From contig JAHQIW010007287.1 in the NCBI GenBank assembly GCA_019055375.1, positions 62,001 through 126,000 of the forward strand: a DNA stretch of 64,000 bases, written 5' to 3'. The notes below the pieces were generated by a model that was not told the DNA's origin, searched no databases, and worked only from the letters and a program-made list of their open reading frames with translations. This document shows positions 45,960 to 58,159 of this stretch, in pieces. Both the position numbers and the translations under genes were made by a program. How positions within the stretch are numbered: position 1 is the first letter of the stretch; each line of letters opens with the position of its first letter. The stretch comes from Parelaphostrongylus tenuis. Taxonomy: Eukaryota; Nematoda; Chromadorea; Rhabditida; Metastrongylidae.

Positions 45960-47400
45960 TGTAAATCTGCATTTTACTGAAATTTGAACCTGAACTGTAA
46001 TAGTGAATGAAACCGCATACCTCTAAAATTTGGATGTTCTCTCACAACAATAGTTGCATATCATTGATCCTGGTGATAACCGTATTGCTGATTGATTGGT
46101 TTTTTTTACTGACTAACAATTGGCTCAACAAATATGTCGAAATGCGAAAGAAAAGAATTATGGGACAAATTAGTATATTTGAGAAAACCTGCTTCAATTT
46201 GACTTTGGCATGGATAAATAATTGATTCATTGCATCAATAAGCCTACACGAGGTTAGCACCAAGTCTAATTTGGCTAACATGTAGGTATCTATGTGTTCT
46301 TCAGGGCCGCATGATTAAACGCGATGTTCCACAAGTGGCTGTTTTTTGTGCCATGGGTTTTTGTCAACTATCAAGTGAATATGGTGAAATGTGAGGGATT
46401 ATTACATTTTTTTAAATTAACTCGGAAGAGCCGAAGTACAATTGGCTACTAAAAATGTATGATTCACTCCATCAAAATTACTGTGAAAGAGCCCAAGAAC
46501 GACTGGTTGTTGTTTTCTAACGGCTATAATAATCTATTCCTGCGATATGAACCCGTCCGACACAGGTCTTTCTGCCCTTCAAGTGAGATTTTGAAAAGTC
46601 ACACCCTCCCCACAGTCGACGCCCGCCACAGAATCTGTGTTCCAGAAGATATCGGCTGCTCATAAGAAGTATAAGAAAACAAAATCATGCGTCAAAATGA
46701 GCTAGCATAAAAAAGTGATCCGTATTGAAATCTTACAGGCGTCTCCAGCAAAGATTGGATTCACAGAGCTCACCTGTCGAAGAGCTAAGACATTTTGAAT
46801 CTCTTCAACTACTTTTTTTTTGTAAATGGTTGTTTTCATTGGAAGGACTGTTCGGGTTTCATCAGTGGTTTTCATTCTAACAGTTTTTCAGTACTTTACA
46901 GAAATAAAAGTGATGAAACCTAATGACTCTTAACAACAGTTTCGAGATAGTGCTGTATGCAATATGCATGTAATTTGCAACGTTCCGTTGAAATCAAGGG
47001 CATACGGACGGAAGCCTTCGAAATTGCTCGATCAGCTACGGCTTTCTTGATTATCATTACGAAAATTTCAGTGCGACATGAGGCAGCTCTTCATGTTATC
47101 GTCAGAGAAAAAGACATTTTGATTTTCATGTTTGCTCACCGACTTACATAGCGGATATCAGGGACATCTTCACAAGAAAAATTTTTGTTTTCGACTATTT
47201 CATAGCACCCAAGATCCATATCCATCAACTCACGCATTCAAATGTAATCATTTATTGATGTCATTCAGTTAACTTCGCGCGCCAGATATGGCCACTTCTC
47301 GATGAGAGAGTGAGTAGATTCCTAGCTGAAGCCTCAAAGCGATGTTGCTGCAGAATCAGATCCAAATTATTATTTCAAACAGCTTATTGATACTATTCTT
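45960..47400 (+). repeat. Block beta, copy 5
   Basis: Aligns with 12500-13600 and more weakly with 3050-4100. The open frame 46459-46665 (VKEPKNDWLLFSNGYNNLFL, then SHTLPTVDARHRICVPEDIG) is the cleanest version of that stretch. Other exon-like pieces nearby are broken. Parent gene not recognised. Confidence 0.5.
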
Positions 47401-47414
47401 GCAAGTCTGCGAAA

Positions 47415-47750
47415 AAAATTAGGTTGAGCAAAAAGCCCCGGAAAATTTTTGTACGCTCCATTTCTTGACATCTTCGTTTCTTTTTTATTGATAGTTGAAA
47501 TATTGCATTGATATTGAATAAATTGAGCATTGAAAGTGATAAAAATACGGCCAAGATGATCAAAGATCCATCTGATTATGGCCTCTTTCGAACAACGCAA
47601 CACTTTTTGTGTGGCCGTCGATTTGATTCATTCAATGAAACTGAGGAAGCGTGCCGAATTTTCGATTCGGAAGAGCCGGTGTGGTACTTTGAACAGATCT
47701 GGAATTGCAGAATGGCAGAAAGTTGTGGTCTATACTTTGACGAATAGTTA
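47415..47750 (+). mobile_element. Internally deleted mariner with left terminal sequence
   Basis: A terminal-repeat-like GGTTGAGCAAAAAGCCCC lies near 47420. The C-terminal transposase blocks DYGLFRTTQHFLCGRRFDSF, EEACRIF and WYFEQIWNC follow, ending at GLYFDE. NTAKMIKD just before the deletion point corresponds to the block after the second catalytic Asp. Most of the transposase is missing. Confidence 0.78.
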
Positions 47751-48179
47751 TTGCTATTCTGTTGTTAATTTGCGCATGGAACTAAAACATAAAAAAAATT
47801 AAAACTAAAAACAAGAGGTCTATAATTTGAAGAATAGTTATTAGTGTTAATGTGCGCCTGAAAAAAGTTTTAAAAATTTTTGAAAAATTTTCAGCTCAGG
47901 TCTACATGATTTTTTGACCAGTAAAGCAGCAACATCTTCTCAAATCAAAAGAGAGCAAATGTTGATTCTGTGAAATCAACTCAGAAATTCCTTAATTAGT
48001 GTTCAGAGATAGTGGTAAGAACTAATTCATCACATTGTGTACTCATTATAATTCACTAAGTCATTCCGATTGATCAGCGGTCATATGATTTGCCACTTTA
48101 TTGATATTATTGTATCACAATCACAACCAATTGAATGAGAATGTTCGTCTCAATCACATCGAAACGAAGTTTCAGTTTC

Positions 48180-50365
48180 CACGAACAGTGGCCGTTGAAG
48201 TGAAGTAGTGCGATCCAAGCGGACCCGATGCCAGCATTCGAACCGCTCTGTTCACCACACTTGCCGCATCATTCTGGGTCAATTTGCCATTATGATGTTC
48301 GTGGAGTAAACCAGGTTTTTTCTATAAATTAGAGTTGTGCATATGAAAGCCGTTCAAACCCTGAGAGTTCCTGAGATGGACAAGTGCGTGCTGTTGATAG
48401 CTGTCGCAACCACACCACATGGTACAGGATTCGCCTTTCCCACTCCCGCTGGAGTTGCGGGGCAAATTCCTCACCGTGCTGCTGACGATAATACAGCTTA
48501 CCATCGCATCCTCTGCAAGAAACTATGACTCCTAGGAACATACCCTCTTTTGATACGATGGGCAACTGAAAAGTCAAAACAATGTTCAACACTAAATTTC
48601 TTCTATTCTTCAATACACTACAAACGTTAACCTAATAACACATCATACACTGGATTTATTTTTGAATAAAATACGTGAAAGCGACAAGAAAGATACATCG
48701 ATTTTAAAAACTTTGATGTTAATGACACTGTGACTGTTTCCTCACATCTATGACATTTTCCCAATGAAGTTACAAAAACTACTTCTGATTGAAGAAAGCA
48801 AGTAGAATCTTGTTTCAGATGCCCTCATACTTTTGCTTGTATACTGTCAAATGGATGTCCAATATCGAAGACCTACGCATTTTATCTGGACTAAGAACTT
48901 TCTGGCATGACAATGGTTCGTATATGACATTAACTTGAAGTTCAATAAGAGAGCGCTACGACCTTGCTAATCAAGAACGTCGAAGTCCAAAAAAGCATAT
49001 TTTCTTCATTTTTTGAAGATCGGCTTGCCAGTGTTTACATTGAAAATATGTGAAGTTTGCAAGTTAGGTTAGCCCTAGGAAGCTTATGATCTGTGCAAAA
49101 TTGCACCTCGCCTCTTGCGTCTTTTCAGGATTCACGGAGAACTCCAAGATCCTAAGCAAACTCGCTGTTTGCATAACAAGACGTTGTACAAACGCTTATG
49201 CAGCACCCATGCCACTTGCGATACCAGGGTTTTGAGTAGCAACGTCTTTCATTGCTGTGTAAACCATGTTAACAGGTAAGATGCTGAAGCAGTTGACAGT
49301 GAAACTTCGAGTGCTCGCTGCAACGAAATTCCATAGTTTTTGTAGCGAATGATTACAAATTGGTATATTAAGTTAAGTACTTCGAAAACCGGCTCTCCTC
49401 GAAATTACATTCATTGAGGATGCTTTTTTTATGAGTTAGCTAAAACGTGGTCGAAATATAGAATATTCGCCTGATGGTTCGACGTTTTCGTTTTCTTCAG
49501 ACTCTATAATTCGAGTCGATTGATCACAGTCAATAGCATTCGTTCTGGATCTTCGATATATAAAATTACTGTTATCGATTTTTAACAATCGATTGTCAAT
49601 CCCTTCGGAGTTTTTGTACGTCAGCGACTTATTTAGGTTCCGGTGATCGCTCAGAATTTATCAATGCTCTAAAACGAGGTTTTTTTCAAAGTCGATTAAA
49701 GAGCAATATCTATATAATCAATGACAGCCACGTGCAATCAGCTGTTAGAAGGCTCAAGCAACATTTTACGTTGTCGGGCTTGAGATGTTGTTATAGAAAT
49801 CATTATCAATTGGTTACTTGCGTAGCAGCCATCCAGGAACATCGCCGAGTGAATTTCTTCACTCAAGCGATTCCTCAGCGAAGAAAATTCGAGTCAAACG
49901 ATAACGAAGACGAAGAACACAACGATAGCGAACGACTGAGGTCAATCGACGCGAATCATGGGCTCAAAGACGAAGACGTCAAATCATCAGCGTAATAAAG
50001 TTCATTTAACAACCTCATGGTGTTAGCTAAATTTTGAAACACTTTTGAAATCCTTTATGAATGTTCCTGTATAAATGGTTTTTTTCGTCTGTATATAAGA
50101 TGAGAATGCTGCCTCCACGAAGCGCGGGCGACGACAACTATTGAGCGGTGATGAAATGCTATACATGCTCAATTGTATTGAAATTCCTAGTCATCTAGAA
50201 ATACTAGTAGGATTGTTTGTTGCTCCATAACAATTCAAATCATTACTTTGACCTGTAAGCATCACCCCACATTCAAACACTGTCGCGATTGAGACTATCA
50301 ACGAATTCAGGAAAAGACCAGTCGGATGTCGCTCATTTCATGTGGCAATATCCGTTTTTGTCTCT
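48180..50365 (-). pseudogene. Gamma copy 3 pseudogene, all five exons recognisable
   Basis: Minus strand. Exon 1 (about 50365-50258) has lost its ATG (ACG) and gained a TGA. Exon 2 (about 49322-49170; SILPVNMVYTAMKDVATQNP, AFVQRLVMQT) has one stop and a GC donor. Exon 3 (about 49000-48890) has a TG acceptor and an internal deletion. Exon 4 (about 48520-48345) is frameshifted after CIIVSSTV. Exon 5 (about 48310-48185) reads VVNRAVRMLASGPLGSHYFT, then a stop. It is more diverged from copies 1 and 2 than they are from each other. Confidence 0.78.
49380..50260. repeat. Gamma intron-1 region, copy 3
   Basis: Intron-1 equivalent of the gamma gene. It matches 13620-14290 and, more weakly, 5640-6600 and 17460-18460. 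Recurring short plus-strand open frames around 49732-49995 (also at 13651 and 53605-like positions) are not conserved in frame. Confidence 0.4.
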
Positions 50366-50689
50366 TAAAAGTCTAAGCAAATATTGTAGATACGATCGAG
50401 ACCAATTTCTACATCTTTGTATCAGATCATTCACGAGACAACAACAAATTTGGCACTCGGCGCTCATTCGCGGGTGACGTCGCCATGGTTGCTCCCTGAT
50501 TTTTTACAAATGTTTCATGGAATCTCGTCTTGTCTATTTCAAACAAAATCATCCAATACGTGTTGCGCATCTTTTACGCTAGACATCACGGAATTGTGAA
50601 GAAGATTTTTTTGCTGGACAAAGACTTCGCGTAGCACTTTCAACACTACATGCGCTTGCTTTTTGAAAAAGTCTTTTGACAGCGCTGTA

Positions 50690-51540
50690 ACGTTGAAAGT
50701 AAAATTATGTTTCACACACACCGCTTGCTTTCATTATGATTATGTTTTTATCTCGCTAAACAAAGATTCTCCCTTAAATTGTTAATGGCCGTCCAGTGGC
50801 TTCAACCTTAAAAAATTCAAAATATTTGCTTTTTAAAAGTCTTATTTAAGGCGCTGTAGCAAAAGGAGAACTTTGTGTTTCACACACGCCTATTTTTGTA
50901 GGACAAAACTCCTTCATCGTATCAATCATTCAGTAGCGTTAGTTTCGACGAATCCAACGCTGTGTTTATTTTCTGAAACGATCTATCCACTCTATTTTAG
51001 CAAGAAAAACAAGACTGAGCTTCAAACACACTGCTTGTGGGATAGGGCGTGTGAGTGGCCGTCGATCGTTATGTGATACACATGAGCAGCGCGATTTTTG
51101 TTCTTGAATTGAGATTTTATCCACCTAGGCAGAAAATCTAAGTGAAAAATTAACTCTGAAACTCAAACATCTCCTCTGCACGTTCATATGCTTTCGTACT
51201 TGAGTTCAGGTTTAATAGCAGTTTCATTTGGTAATATTGAGTGAACATTGAAAAGGCTGAGCCCTAGAACGATAGAACAAAGCTTTTGGGTGAATGAGTA
51301 GTCGGGCAAATGCGCCTCGGTCAAAGTAGTGCTAGAGCATGCGTCCTCGGATAAGATGAAACGCGGGTTTGATTCCCCCTGAGGAAATGTTTTTTCCATT
51401 AATCACTTCTCTTAAAAATATGTGTAACATTATAACTGTGCAAAAAAAAGCAGTAGAAATACTATGATTTCGGGGCAGAAAGTTGTTGCACAAAAATCCT
51501 AGAAATCTCTGCGAAGCGGAAAATAATTTTTCTCACTTCT
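50690..51540. repeat. Block zeta, copy 2, interrupted by a SINE
   Basis: Aligns with 14700-15300. Between 51288 and 51479 it is interrupted by a tRNA-like insertion absent from the equivalent sites at 55230 and 60100. Confidence 0.55.
51289..51478 (+). mobile_element. tRNA-like SINE, second family, with target-site duplication
   Basis: The insert has an A-box-like TAGTGCTAGAGC and an exact B-box GGTTTGATTCC, within about 70 bases whose ends CCTCGGT and CCTGAGG could pair. It is flanked by AAAGCTTTTG (51279-51288) and AAAGTTGTTG (51479-51488), two mismatches apart. The sites at about 55235 (inverted) and 60100 show the uninterrupted target. The anticodon arm is not canonical, so this is not a working tRNA gene. 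Confidence 0.62.
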
Positions 51541-51689
51541 CCAACTAAGTTCCCGAACTTGATCCAAAAATCCAGAAATTTACTTTTCCGAGTAATCGAA
51601 AGTATCAAACAACATTAATTGAAGTCTTCTCCTTTGCCTGAATGCAATTTTGCTATCGCTCCGACAAGGTCTCCTTAAGAGTCAGCATC

Positions 51690-52205
51690 GCCCAGATAGT
51701 GCTGTCACCAGGTCTGCGAGGATCACTAACACCGAAAGCAAATCGATTTGCGCCAAATGCAATGTTGATCAATTATGGAACCAATGTGGGCCCGTTTATT
51801 GTGACTTGTTGCAAGCCAGTCAGACCATCAATGCTGAGCGATGTTGTCAGCAACTGGACCATTACAATCGAGCAATTCCACGTCACGGCCGTCGCCAAAT
51901 CATTTTGCTTCAAGGTAAAGCCACACGTTGCCGAGAAAACAAGGAAGAAGTTGACCGATTTGGACTGGTAACACTTGGACCGTCCGCCATATTCGGCGAA
52001 TCTTTCTACGCCCAACTTCCATCTCTTCACATCATTACAGCACTAGTGGGACAAGAAGAAGTTTCGAGACATCAATTATTTGCCAAGAGAATTGACTGGG
52101 TGGTTTGCATCGAAGAATAATGGTTTTATAAGCGCTGAATTGATATGTTGCCGGAGCGATGGCAGAATTGCACCAAGGTAGACGAAGAATACTCAACTAA
52201 AGTTA
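51690..52205 (+). mobile_element. Mariner transposase relic, another subfamily
   Basis: Read across three frameshifts, the plus strand gives VLSPGLRGSLTPKANRFAPN, NQCGPVYCDLLQASQTINAE, CCQQLDHYNRAI, HVAEKTRKKLTDLDW, HLDRPPYSANLSTPNFHLF, RIDWVVCI, IDMLPERWQNCTKVDEEY. These are mariner blocks from before the first catalytic Asp to the C-terminus. The third catalytic Asp position (usually TDFHLF) reads PNFHLF. TINAE and LPERWQN set it apart from the other relics here. Confidence 0.85.
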
Positions 52206-52309
52206 TTTGATACTTTTGATCACTTGGAAAAATGAATTTTTGGATTTTTGGATAAGTTTCAGAAACATAATTGAAGACCTAATAAAGAAGGAAAAGAACG
52301 AAAATCCTC

Positions 52310-52960
52310 ATAATGACACGCGACGCGCGTGAAACACAACTTTAATTTATCCACTAAGGCGCTGTGAGGAAGATACTCTAAAAATTAATACATTTTTAAG
52401 TCTTCTAAGATTTATGCTAGTTGATGATCAATATCATATAGGAGAAAACTTTGTCTAGCGAAATATAAGAGCAATCATAATACAAACGCGCAGCGCGTGA
52501 GGAACACAATTTTATTTTAAATGCTACAACCCTACGAGGTTTTTTGAAAACAAGGAAGTACACCAATCTCCTTCCGCTCCCTAGAGATTTGAACTTTCGT
52601 AGAAGGGTCTTCTCACAATTTTGTGCCGTCTGCCAAAAAAAAACTATGTTTCTTGAGAGTCTGCTATTCCGATGCAAAACAAAAGGAGCTATTGAGGTGA
52701 AATATTTTTTCTCAAAGCTCAGATAAAAGTGAGTTGCGTGGAAGAAATTAACTGAGCAGAAAATTGAGTGGATGCAGCAAGTCGTTAACTGGTGGCGCTC
52801 GAATTCTGTTTCCGCTTTGTCATTTCTGATTTTGCGACATAAAATCATGCTTTTCAAAAAGTGCCAGGTTAAGGAAAGAGATTCTTAATACCCAGGAAAA
52901 ATTTGAATTTTATGTTTTTCCACAGAGTATCGGTTGATGTGAATTCATGAGAATATCTCA
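52310..52960. repeat. Dispersed repeat R flanking a mariner, copy 1
   Basis: Aligns with 60180-60690 in the same orientation and with 54370-55110 in reverse. It contains CTTTGTCTAGCGAAATATAA near 52449, with CTTTGTCTGGCGAAATATAA near 60323. A 146-codon minus-strand frame across it is not open in the other copies. Confidence 0.55.
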
Positions 52961-53310
52961 GAAATACTTACATAAAAAATCACCGCGGCAACGCCAACTA
53001 CGAAAGTACCCTACATTGATTCGTCGAGTGCGTGCGCTTTTCAGCAAGACAATGCGAAACCTTAGAAGGCAAAGAAGACTAAGGAAAAGTTTGATGAGTT
53101 GGACAGAGCCAAGGTTCTATCGCACTCAGTTTGCAGTCCAGATACTGCTCTGTCCGATTCTGGTTCGCGTTCCGCCTAATGGAACATTTCCTGCGTGGAC
53201 GCCGATTCGAGACATCTGACCAAGATAAGAAGAGGCGAGCCACTAGTTTTATATCTCAAAGCTGTGCGCAATAATGGCTTTTATATTGAAGAATAACTAT
53301 TCTTTTTTTA
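52960..53310 (+). mobile_element. Mariner C-terminal relic in repeat R, copy 1
   Basis: The plus strand reads CAFQQDNAKP (catalytic Asp), AKKTKEKFDELDRAKVLSHS and SPDTALSD in one frame. Further blocks matching EHFLRGRRFETS and a terminal NNGFYIEE before TAA follow in another. The N-terminal half is missing. Confidence 0.8.
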
Positions 53311-54026
53311 AATTGAATTTGCGTATAACTTTTGAATTTTCAGCGGATGTTAGAGACGTTTTCCCTGACTTGAGAAAATACTCGCAATCGACAAAGCTCC
53401 AAAATCACAGCTGGATTTTTGAGAGGAAATCTTTAGAAGAAGGCACGAATGAAGGAAAGAAGGAAAAAATGATAAAAAAATGATGGGCAATTTTCATTGC
53501 GAAAATTTTGGCAACCAATCTCCAAAGAGCAGAAATTGCGTTCATTAAAATTTGATTTTCTCAGGAGCCTTTCAATATCAAAAACGCCCGTAAGCCATCT
53601 CTAGTTGACCGAAAGGTCAACCTATGGCCAAATGAAGCACATCAATGGAATTTCAAATCATTGGTTGAGAGACAGGAGGAGAATGAGACATTTTCAAAAA
53701 TCCACTAATATGATGAATCTAACAGGAAATCGAGTCAGGTGTAGAATAAACAGCTGTGAAGGCAATCAAAGTTTCCGTGAAATAGGACAAATTACTCGGA
53801 TGAATTCACAATTCAGGTGAAATTCAAAATGCATCGAAATGGAAAGTTCAGTGGTCGATGTTGAGAATGCGAGTGATGTGGTGCTAAGCAGAAATTCCCG
53901 TGCTCGCTTTTTGAACGTTTCAAATTTTCCACAAAAGGTGGACGTTTATGGAGTGTCGTCATTTTCCTCTCAAAGCAAATCTGTTCTTGTAAATTTCATA
54001 AAGTGAAGTATTAGCAGTATTTAAAG

Positions 54027-54351
54027 TAGGTTGAGGAAAAAGTCCTTAACATCGCTGAAAATTCATAGCTTATGAACAAATCCAATTAAAAAGAATAATT
54101 ATTCTTCAATATATAGACCATTACTTTCGACGTTCTCTGCCAAAGATTTGAAAATTTCCGGATCTGCTTAATATACCATTCCTTGGGCTGTGAGACAAGA
54201 AAACTGGTGACGTACCTCTTTTCAACTTGGTCACGTGTCTCGAACCGGCGCCCACATAGGAAATGTTGCATTGAGCGAGAACGCAGACTATATGGGACGG
54301 AGCAGTATCAAGGCTGCAAGCAGAGTGCGATGGGGCCTTGATTCCCTCCAA
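54027..54351 (-). mobile_element. Mariner C-terminal relic, inverted copy with terminal sequence
   Basis: The minus strand reads QHFLCGRRFETRDQVEK, QPKEWYIKQIRKF and a terminal block before the stop, equivalent to 53150-53310. The end at about 54027 has TAGGTTGAGGAAAAAGTCC, a terminal-repeat-like sequence. Confidence 0.78.
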
Positions 54352-54369
54352 TTCAAAGAGTTTTTCCTT

Positions 54370-55110
54370 AGTCTTCTTTGCGATGTGAGGTTTCGAATTG
54401 TCTTGCTAAGACAGCGCATGCATTCGACTAATCAATGTCCGGAGCTTTGTAGCTAGCGTTACTGCGAGAATTTCTTATGGAAATACTCCCGAGATGTTTC
54501 CATGAATTTGTGAAGACGGACCTTCCAAGTATCCAAGCAAGTAAGAATTCCCATAAATTTGCACCAACCGATATTGTGTGAAAAAGCATGAATTTTGAAT
54601 TATTCGCAGGTGTAATAAGACTTTTTACTCAACCTTGTATTTTTCGAAAGTCAAGATTTTATGTTGCAGCATCAGAAATGAGAAGCGAGAACAGAATTCG
54701 GGCCGCACCAGATAACGATTTGGCTCATTCACTCACATTTCTATTCAAGATGTCTCATCCACACAACTTATTTCTATCTGAGAGTTGAGAAGAATCTTTC
54801 CATCTCAATAACTCTTTTTTTTTTGTACGTGGGAATAGGAGAGTTTCTCAAGAAACGTAGATTTTTTTCGATAGACGGCACAAAATCGTGAAGGGACCTT
54901 CCTTGAGAAAGCTCGAATCTCGGTGGGAGGAGAGGGGGCTGCCGTATTTGCTTGTTTTCAAAAAACCTCACAGCGTTGTAGCATTAAAGATAAAATTATG
55001 TTCTCTACGTGCTGCGCGTTTGTATTATAATCGCGCTTTCGCTAGACAAAGTTTTCTTCTGATCCATTATTAATCATCAACTAGCGTAGTTCTTAAAAGA
55101 CCCGAAAATA
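54370..55110. repeat. Dispersed repeat R, inverted copy
   Basis: Reverse complement of 52370-52960 and 60200-60690 in its right part (for example CGCTAGACAAAGTTTTCTT near 55031). The left part also holds sequence not seen in the other two. No gene recognised. Confidence 0.5.
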
Positions 55111-55129
55111 TAGTAGTTGATAGAAAATC

Positions 55130-55500
55130 TTTTTCAGAACGCCGTCGCATGTCATCGTGAGGATCTTCGTGTTATAGTTTTCTAAAACTTATTATTATTC
55201 TACGCTTCGCAGAGATTTCTAGGCTTTTTGTACAAGAACTTTGTTCTGTCTACTTGGGCTTAGCCATTTTATTTTTCATTTGATATTGTTAAATAAATCT
55301 CCTCTTGAACCTGAACTCAGGCACGAAAGGCATATGATCGTGTACAGAAATGTTCGAGTATCAGAGTCATATGTTTCACCGGAATTTTCTGTCAAGGCGG
55401 ATAAAAACCTTAAATTCAATAGCAAAAATCGCGTTGCACATATGTATAGCGCATCAATCCACGGCCACTCATGCGCCCTATCCCACAAGCAGTAGGTCTT
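55130..55500 (-). repeat. Block zeta, inverted copy
   Basis: The reverse complement aligns with 59840-60150 and 50960-51540 (for example the CCCTATCCCACAAGCAGTA end near 55478 opposite TACTGCTTGTGGGATAGGG near 59859). It lies directly before gamma copy 5, which is in plus orientation. Confidence 0.6.
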
Positions 55501-55519
55501 CGATGTCGTCGGTAGTCTT

Positions 55520-56345
55520 CGATGTAGTGCACTATTCTGATTTTGTGATCGCCAACATTGTGAGCCAACTTCAAGTCAACGTCACTTACGAACCATTGCC
55601 ATACCACAAAATTCTTGCCCCAGATAAAAATCGTACGCTCCCAATAGTGGACAACCATCTGACAGTATGAAAGCAGCAACACAAAGGTATTGGAAAAATC
55701 CTACTTACTTACTCCAGTTGAAAATAATTTTATTACATTTGTTGAAAAGTGTCAGAGATAAGAGCAAAACTTTCAGATGACATTGTCATCAACATCAAAG
55801 TCTCAAAACAGATGTATGTTTTTTATCGCTGTTATATATTTTATTCCAAAAAAAAAAATCCAGCGTTTGGTGTGTTATTAGGTGAACGTTTGTAGACTAT
55901 TGAAAAATAAAAGAAAATTATTTTCGAACATTGCTTTGATTTTTCAATTGATCATTGTATTAGAAGACAGTATGTTCCTTGCAGAGGAAGCGATGGTAAA
56001 CTGTATTACCGTCAGCAACACGGTGACGGGAATTTTGCTCGCAACGCCGATGGGAGGCGGGGGGAGGGGGGGGGCTGAGCCATTTGGGATGGTTGCGACA
56101 GCTATCAACGGCACGCACTTGTTCATCTCTGGAACTCTCAGGGTTTGAACTGCTTTCTTATATGCACAACTTTGTTCTGTAGAGAAAAAATCCTTTCTAG
56201 ACTACAAACATCATGATGGCAAATTCGTCCAGAATGATGTGGCAGAATGTTGTAAACAGAGCGGTTCGAATGTTGACATCGGGTTCGTTTGGATCGCACT
56301 ACTTCACTTCAACGGCCAGTGTTGTGGAAATTGAAACTTCGTTTT
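55520..56345 (+). pseudogene. Gamma copy 5 pseudogene, exons 3-5, plus strand
   Basis: Exon 3 (about 55520-55630) reads VVFDVVHYSDFVIANIVSQL, then QVNVTYEPL. Exon 4 (about 55989-56146) begins after CTTGCAG with CITVSNTVTGILLATPM, has a G-run of about nine bases and ends FISGTL. Exon 5 (about 56198-56340) follows TTCTAG with NIMMANSSRMMWQNVVNRAV and SFGSHYFTSTASV. Exons 1 and 2 are missing. The only gamma copy in this orientation. Its exon 5 is closer to copy 3 than to copies 1 and 2. Confidence 0.78.
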
Positions 56346-56576
56346 GATCTGGGTACTGATTGTGATATCACAACATCAATGAAGTGGCAATTTTATGACT
56401 ACTGATCAGTCAGAGTAACGCAGTGAACTATAGTGAAGCTCACAATACAGTGAGTTCGTCCTTACCACTCCTTCTGAAAACTAAGTGAAAAATTTTCAAG
56501 TTAATTTAAGAGCATGAACATCTTTTCTCTTATGAATCAAAAAAATGTTGCCTCCCTACTGGTCACAGAACTATGT

Positions 56577-57120
56577 AGGGTTGAGCAGAAAGTTCTGGGA
56601 AGTCTTTGGAAGTTTCGTTTTCATGCGCGAATTAGACACAAAAACAACAACAAGTCAAAGTGTAGACCACCATTGTCTACGATTTCCTGCCATTGTTCTG
56701 AGATTCCACATTTGCTCGAAATACCATTCCGGCTCTTTTGAATAAAAAATCTACACGTTTCTTCAGCTTCATTCAATGACTCGATTCGACGGCCATTCAA
56801 CAAGTGTTGGATTGATGGAAAGAGGCCACAGTCGGATAGAGTAGTGTCTTAACTATAGGCTGGATGTAGAAGAACTTCGAGAGCTTCGACGCCGTTCAAC
56901 TGTTGAACTTGTCCTTGATCTTCTTGGCCGTGTTTTCATCAATATCGATACTCATTTTTTTCAATATCAATACAATATTTGAACTATGAATATAAACGAC
57001 ACAAAGACCAACCAATTCAAAATGCACGACTCCGTCAAAATTGCACCATAAACAGATCATGGCCTTGTTGAGAAATCGGTTGTGCTTCGCCTTGTGCTTG
57101 TATCTTTGGACATGGCGGAG
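56577..57120 (-). mobile_element. Mariner relic, middle and C-terminal part
   Basis: The minus strand reads AMICLWCNFDGVVHFELVG, then IDENTAKKIKDKFNS, and near the end NGRRIESLNEAEETCRFF and QWQEIVDNGGLHF. The end at 56577 has GGGTTGAGCAGAAAGTTC, a terminal-repeat-like sequence. Part of the catalytic core is deleted and frames shift. The sequence next to it (57090-57200) matches block delta. Confidence 0.78.
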
Positions 57121-57403
57121 GCTTGTAACAAAGAATAAATGAAGACGAATAATATCTAAGTCTTTAGTGGGAAAATTTACGTAAGAATTAAGAGAGCTTG
57201 AATGCCGAATGCATGTATTTGGCACTTACGTAGGCGTATGTAAAAATCAATGCAATCGACTATTTTGAGACCTCTCTCAAGAACAATATAATCTGGCTAT
57301 GTATCTTGAGGCTTTCATGAGAAATGTTATGGGCACTTATACAATAAGAAAGCCGTAACACGTCTCTGTATAAGTAGAAAGGCCTTATGAAATGCTCAGA
57401 TTA

Positions 57404-57795
57404 TTAGGTTGAAAAGAAAGTTCGGGGCACTTGTAAAAATTTGAGAATTTTGGGCATGAATTTCCATCAAAACAATAATAACTATTCTTTAAAATAAAGA
57501 CCATAGTATTCCACGACTTTGAAGTTCCAGACAAGCTCAGTTGTCAACTCGCGGCCACTTGACCACGGTTCATCTTCCAAGCAGCAATCAGATCTTTCTT
57601 GCTCAACTTTGTTGGACGTCTTGAACGAGGCTTGTCTGGGATCAAAATCTCCGGCAGTAAAGCGTTGAGATCAGCGTCAAGTAGCATATTTGCTTGCTGT
57701 GCCTTTCCCTTCAACTTCGAATTTCATCGATTGCAGCTCGCTGTAAAGACCCTTTCTCTAGTTTTTCTTTTGATTTATGAAAAGTTGTTTCTGTC
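57404..57795 (-). mobile_element. Internally deleted mariner, N- and C-terminal ends only
   Basis: The minus strand has EGKGTASKYA-like and RQASFKTSNK-like N-terminal blocks, read across frames, joined to a C-terminal VVEYYGLYFKE before TAG. The end at 57404 is TTAGGTTGAAAAGAAAGTTC. It is the same kind of deletion derivative as 29262-29690, inserted next to another mariner relic. Confidence 0.72.
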
Positions 57796-57837
57796 GTAAA
57801 TAAGTCACGCCTGATGGAACTGCAACGATTTCCTAGA

Positions 57838-58155
57838 CAATATCGTCAGTGTGGTACCCCATTCTTGAGTCTGAAATAGTCTTGTGGAGGGCTTCCCTGT
57901 GTGTCCACAGATAATCGGAGTAATTTCTCAATAGAAGGTGCGCCTATGTTTAGTTCAAAATTCTATGACTCAACCTGAAAGGCACATCTAGCAATCACTA
58001 TTGACTGATTTTAGTATGTTGAAGCTATGCGCCGAGCTAGCAACCGCTGAACGAGCCCTAGCCGCTAAATCCGCTGAGCAAACTTTGGCCACTGAATCCG
58101 CTAATTCCAGTGACGGGTTCGGTATCAACTACTGAAACACCAATCGGTGTCAATG
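57838..58155 (+). pseudogene. Block epsilon copy 4, inverted
   Basis: Reverse complement of 8995-9345. The plus-strand exon near 58018 begins YVEAMRR, shifts frame, then ELATAERALAAKSAEQTLAT and SANSSDGFGINY to a stop. It cuts off gamma copy 4 at about 58155, in the intron before its exon 4. Confidence 0.6.
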
Positions 58156-58159
58156 CAGC

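Noticed and set aside
51316..51385. Functional tRNA gene
   Set aside because: A- and B-boxes are present, but the anticodon stem-loop is not canonical and the unit has SINE-like borders.
52417..52857. 146-codon minus-strand open frame beside a mariner
   Set aside because: It lies antisense in dispersed repeat R and is not open in the copies at 54.4-55.1 or 60.2-60.7 kb.
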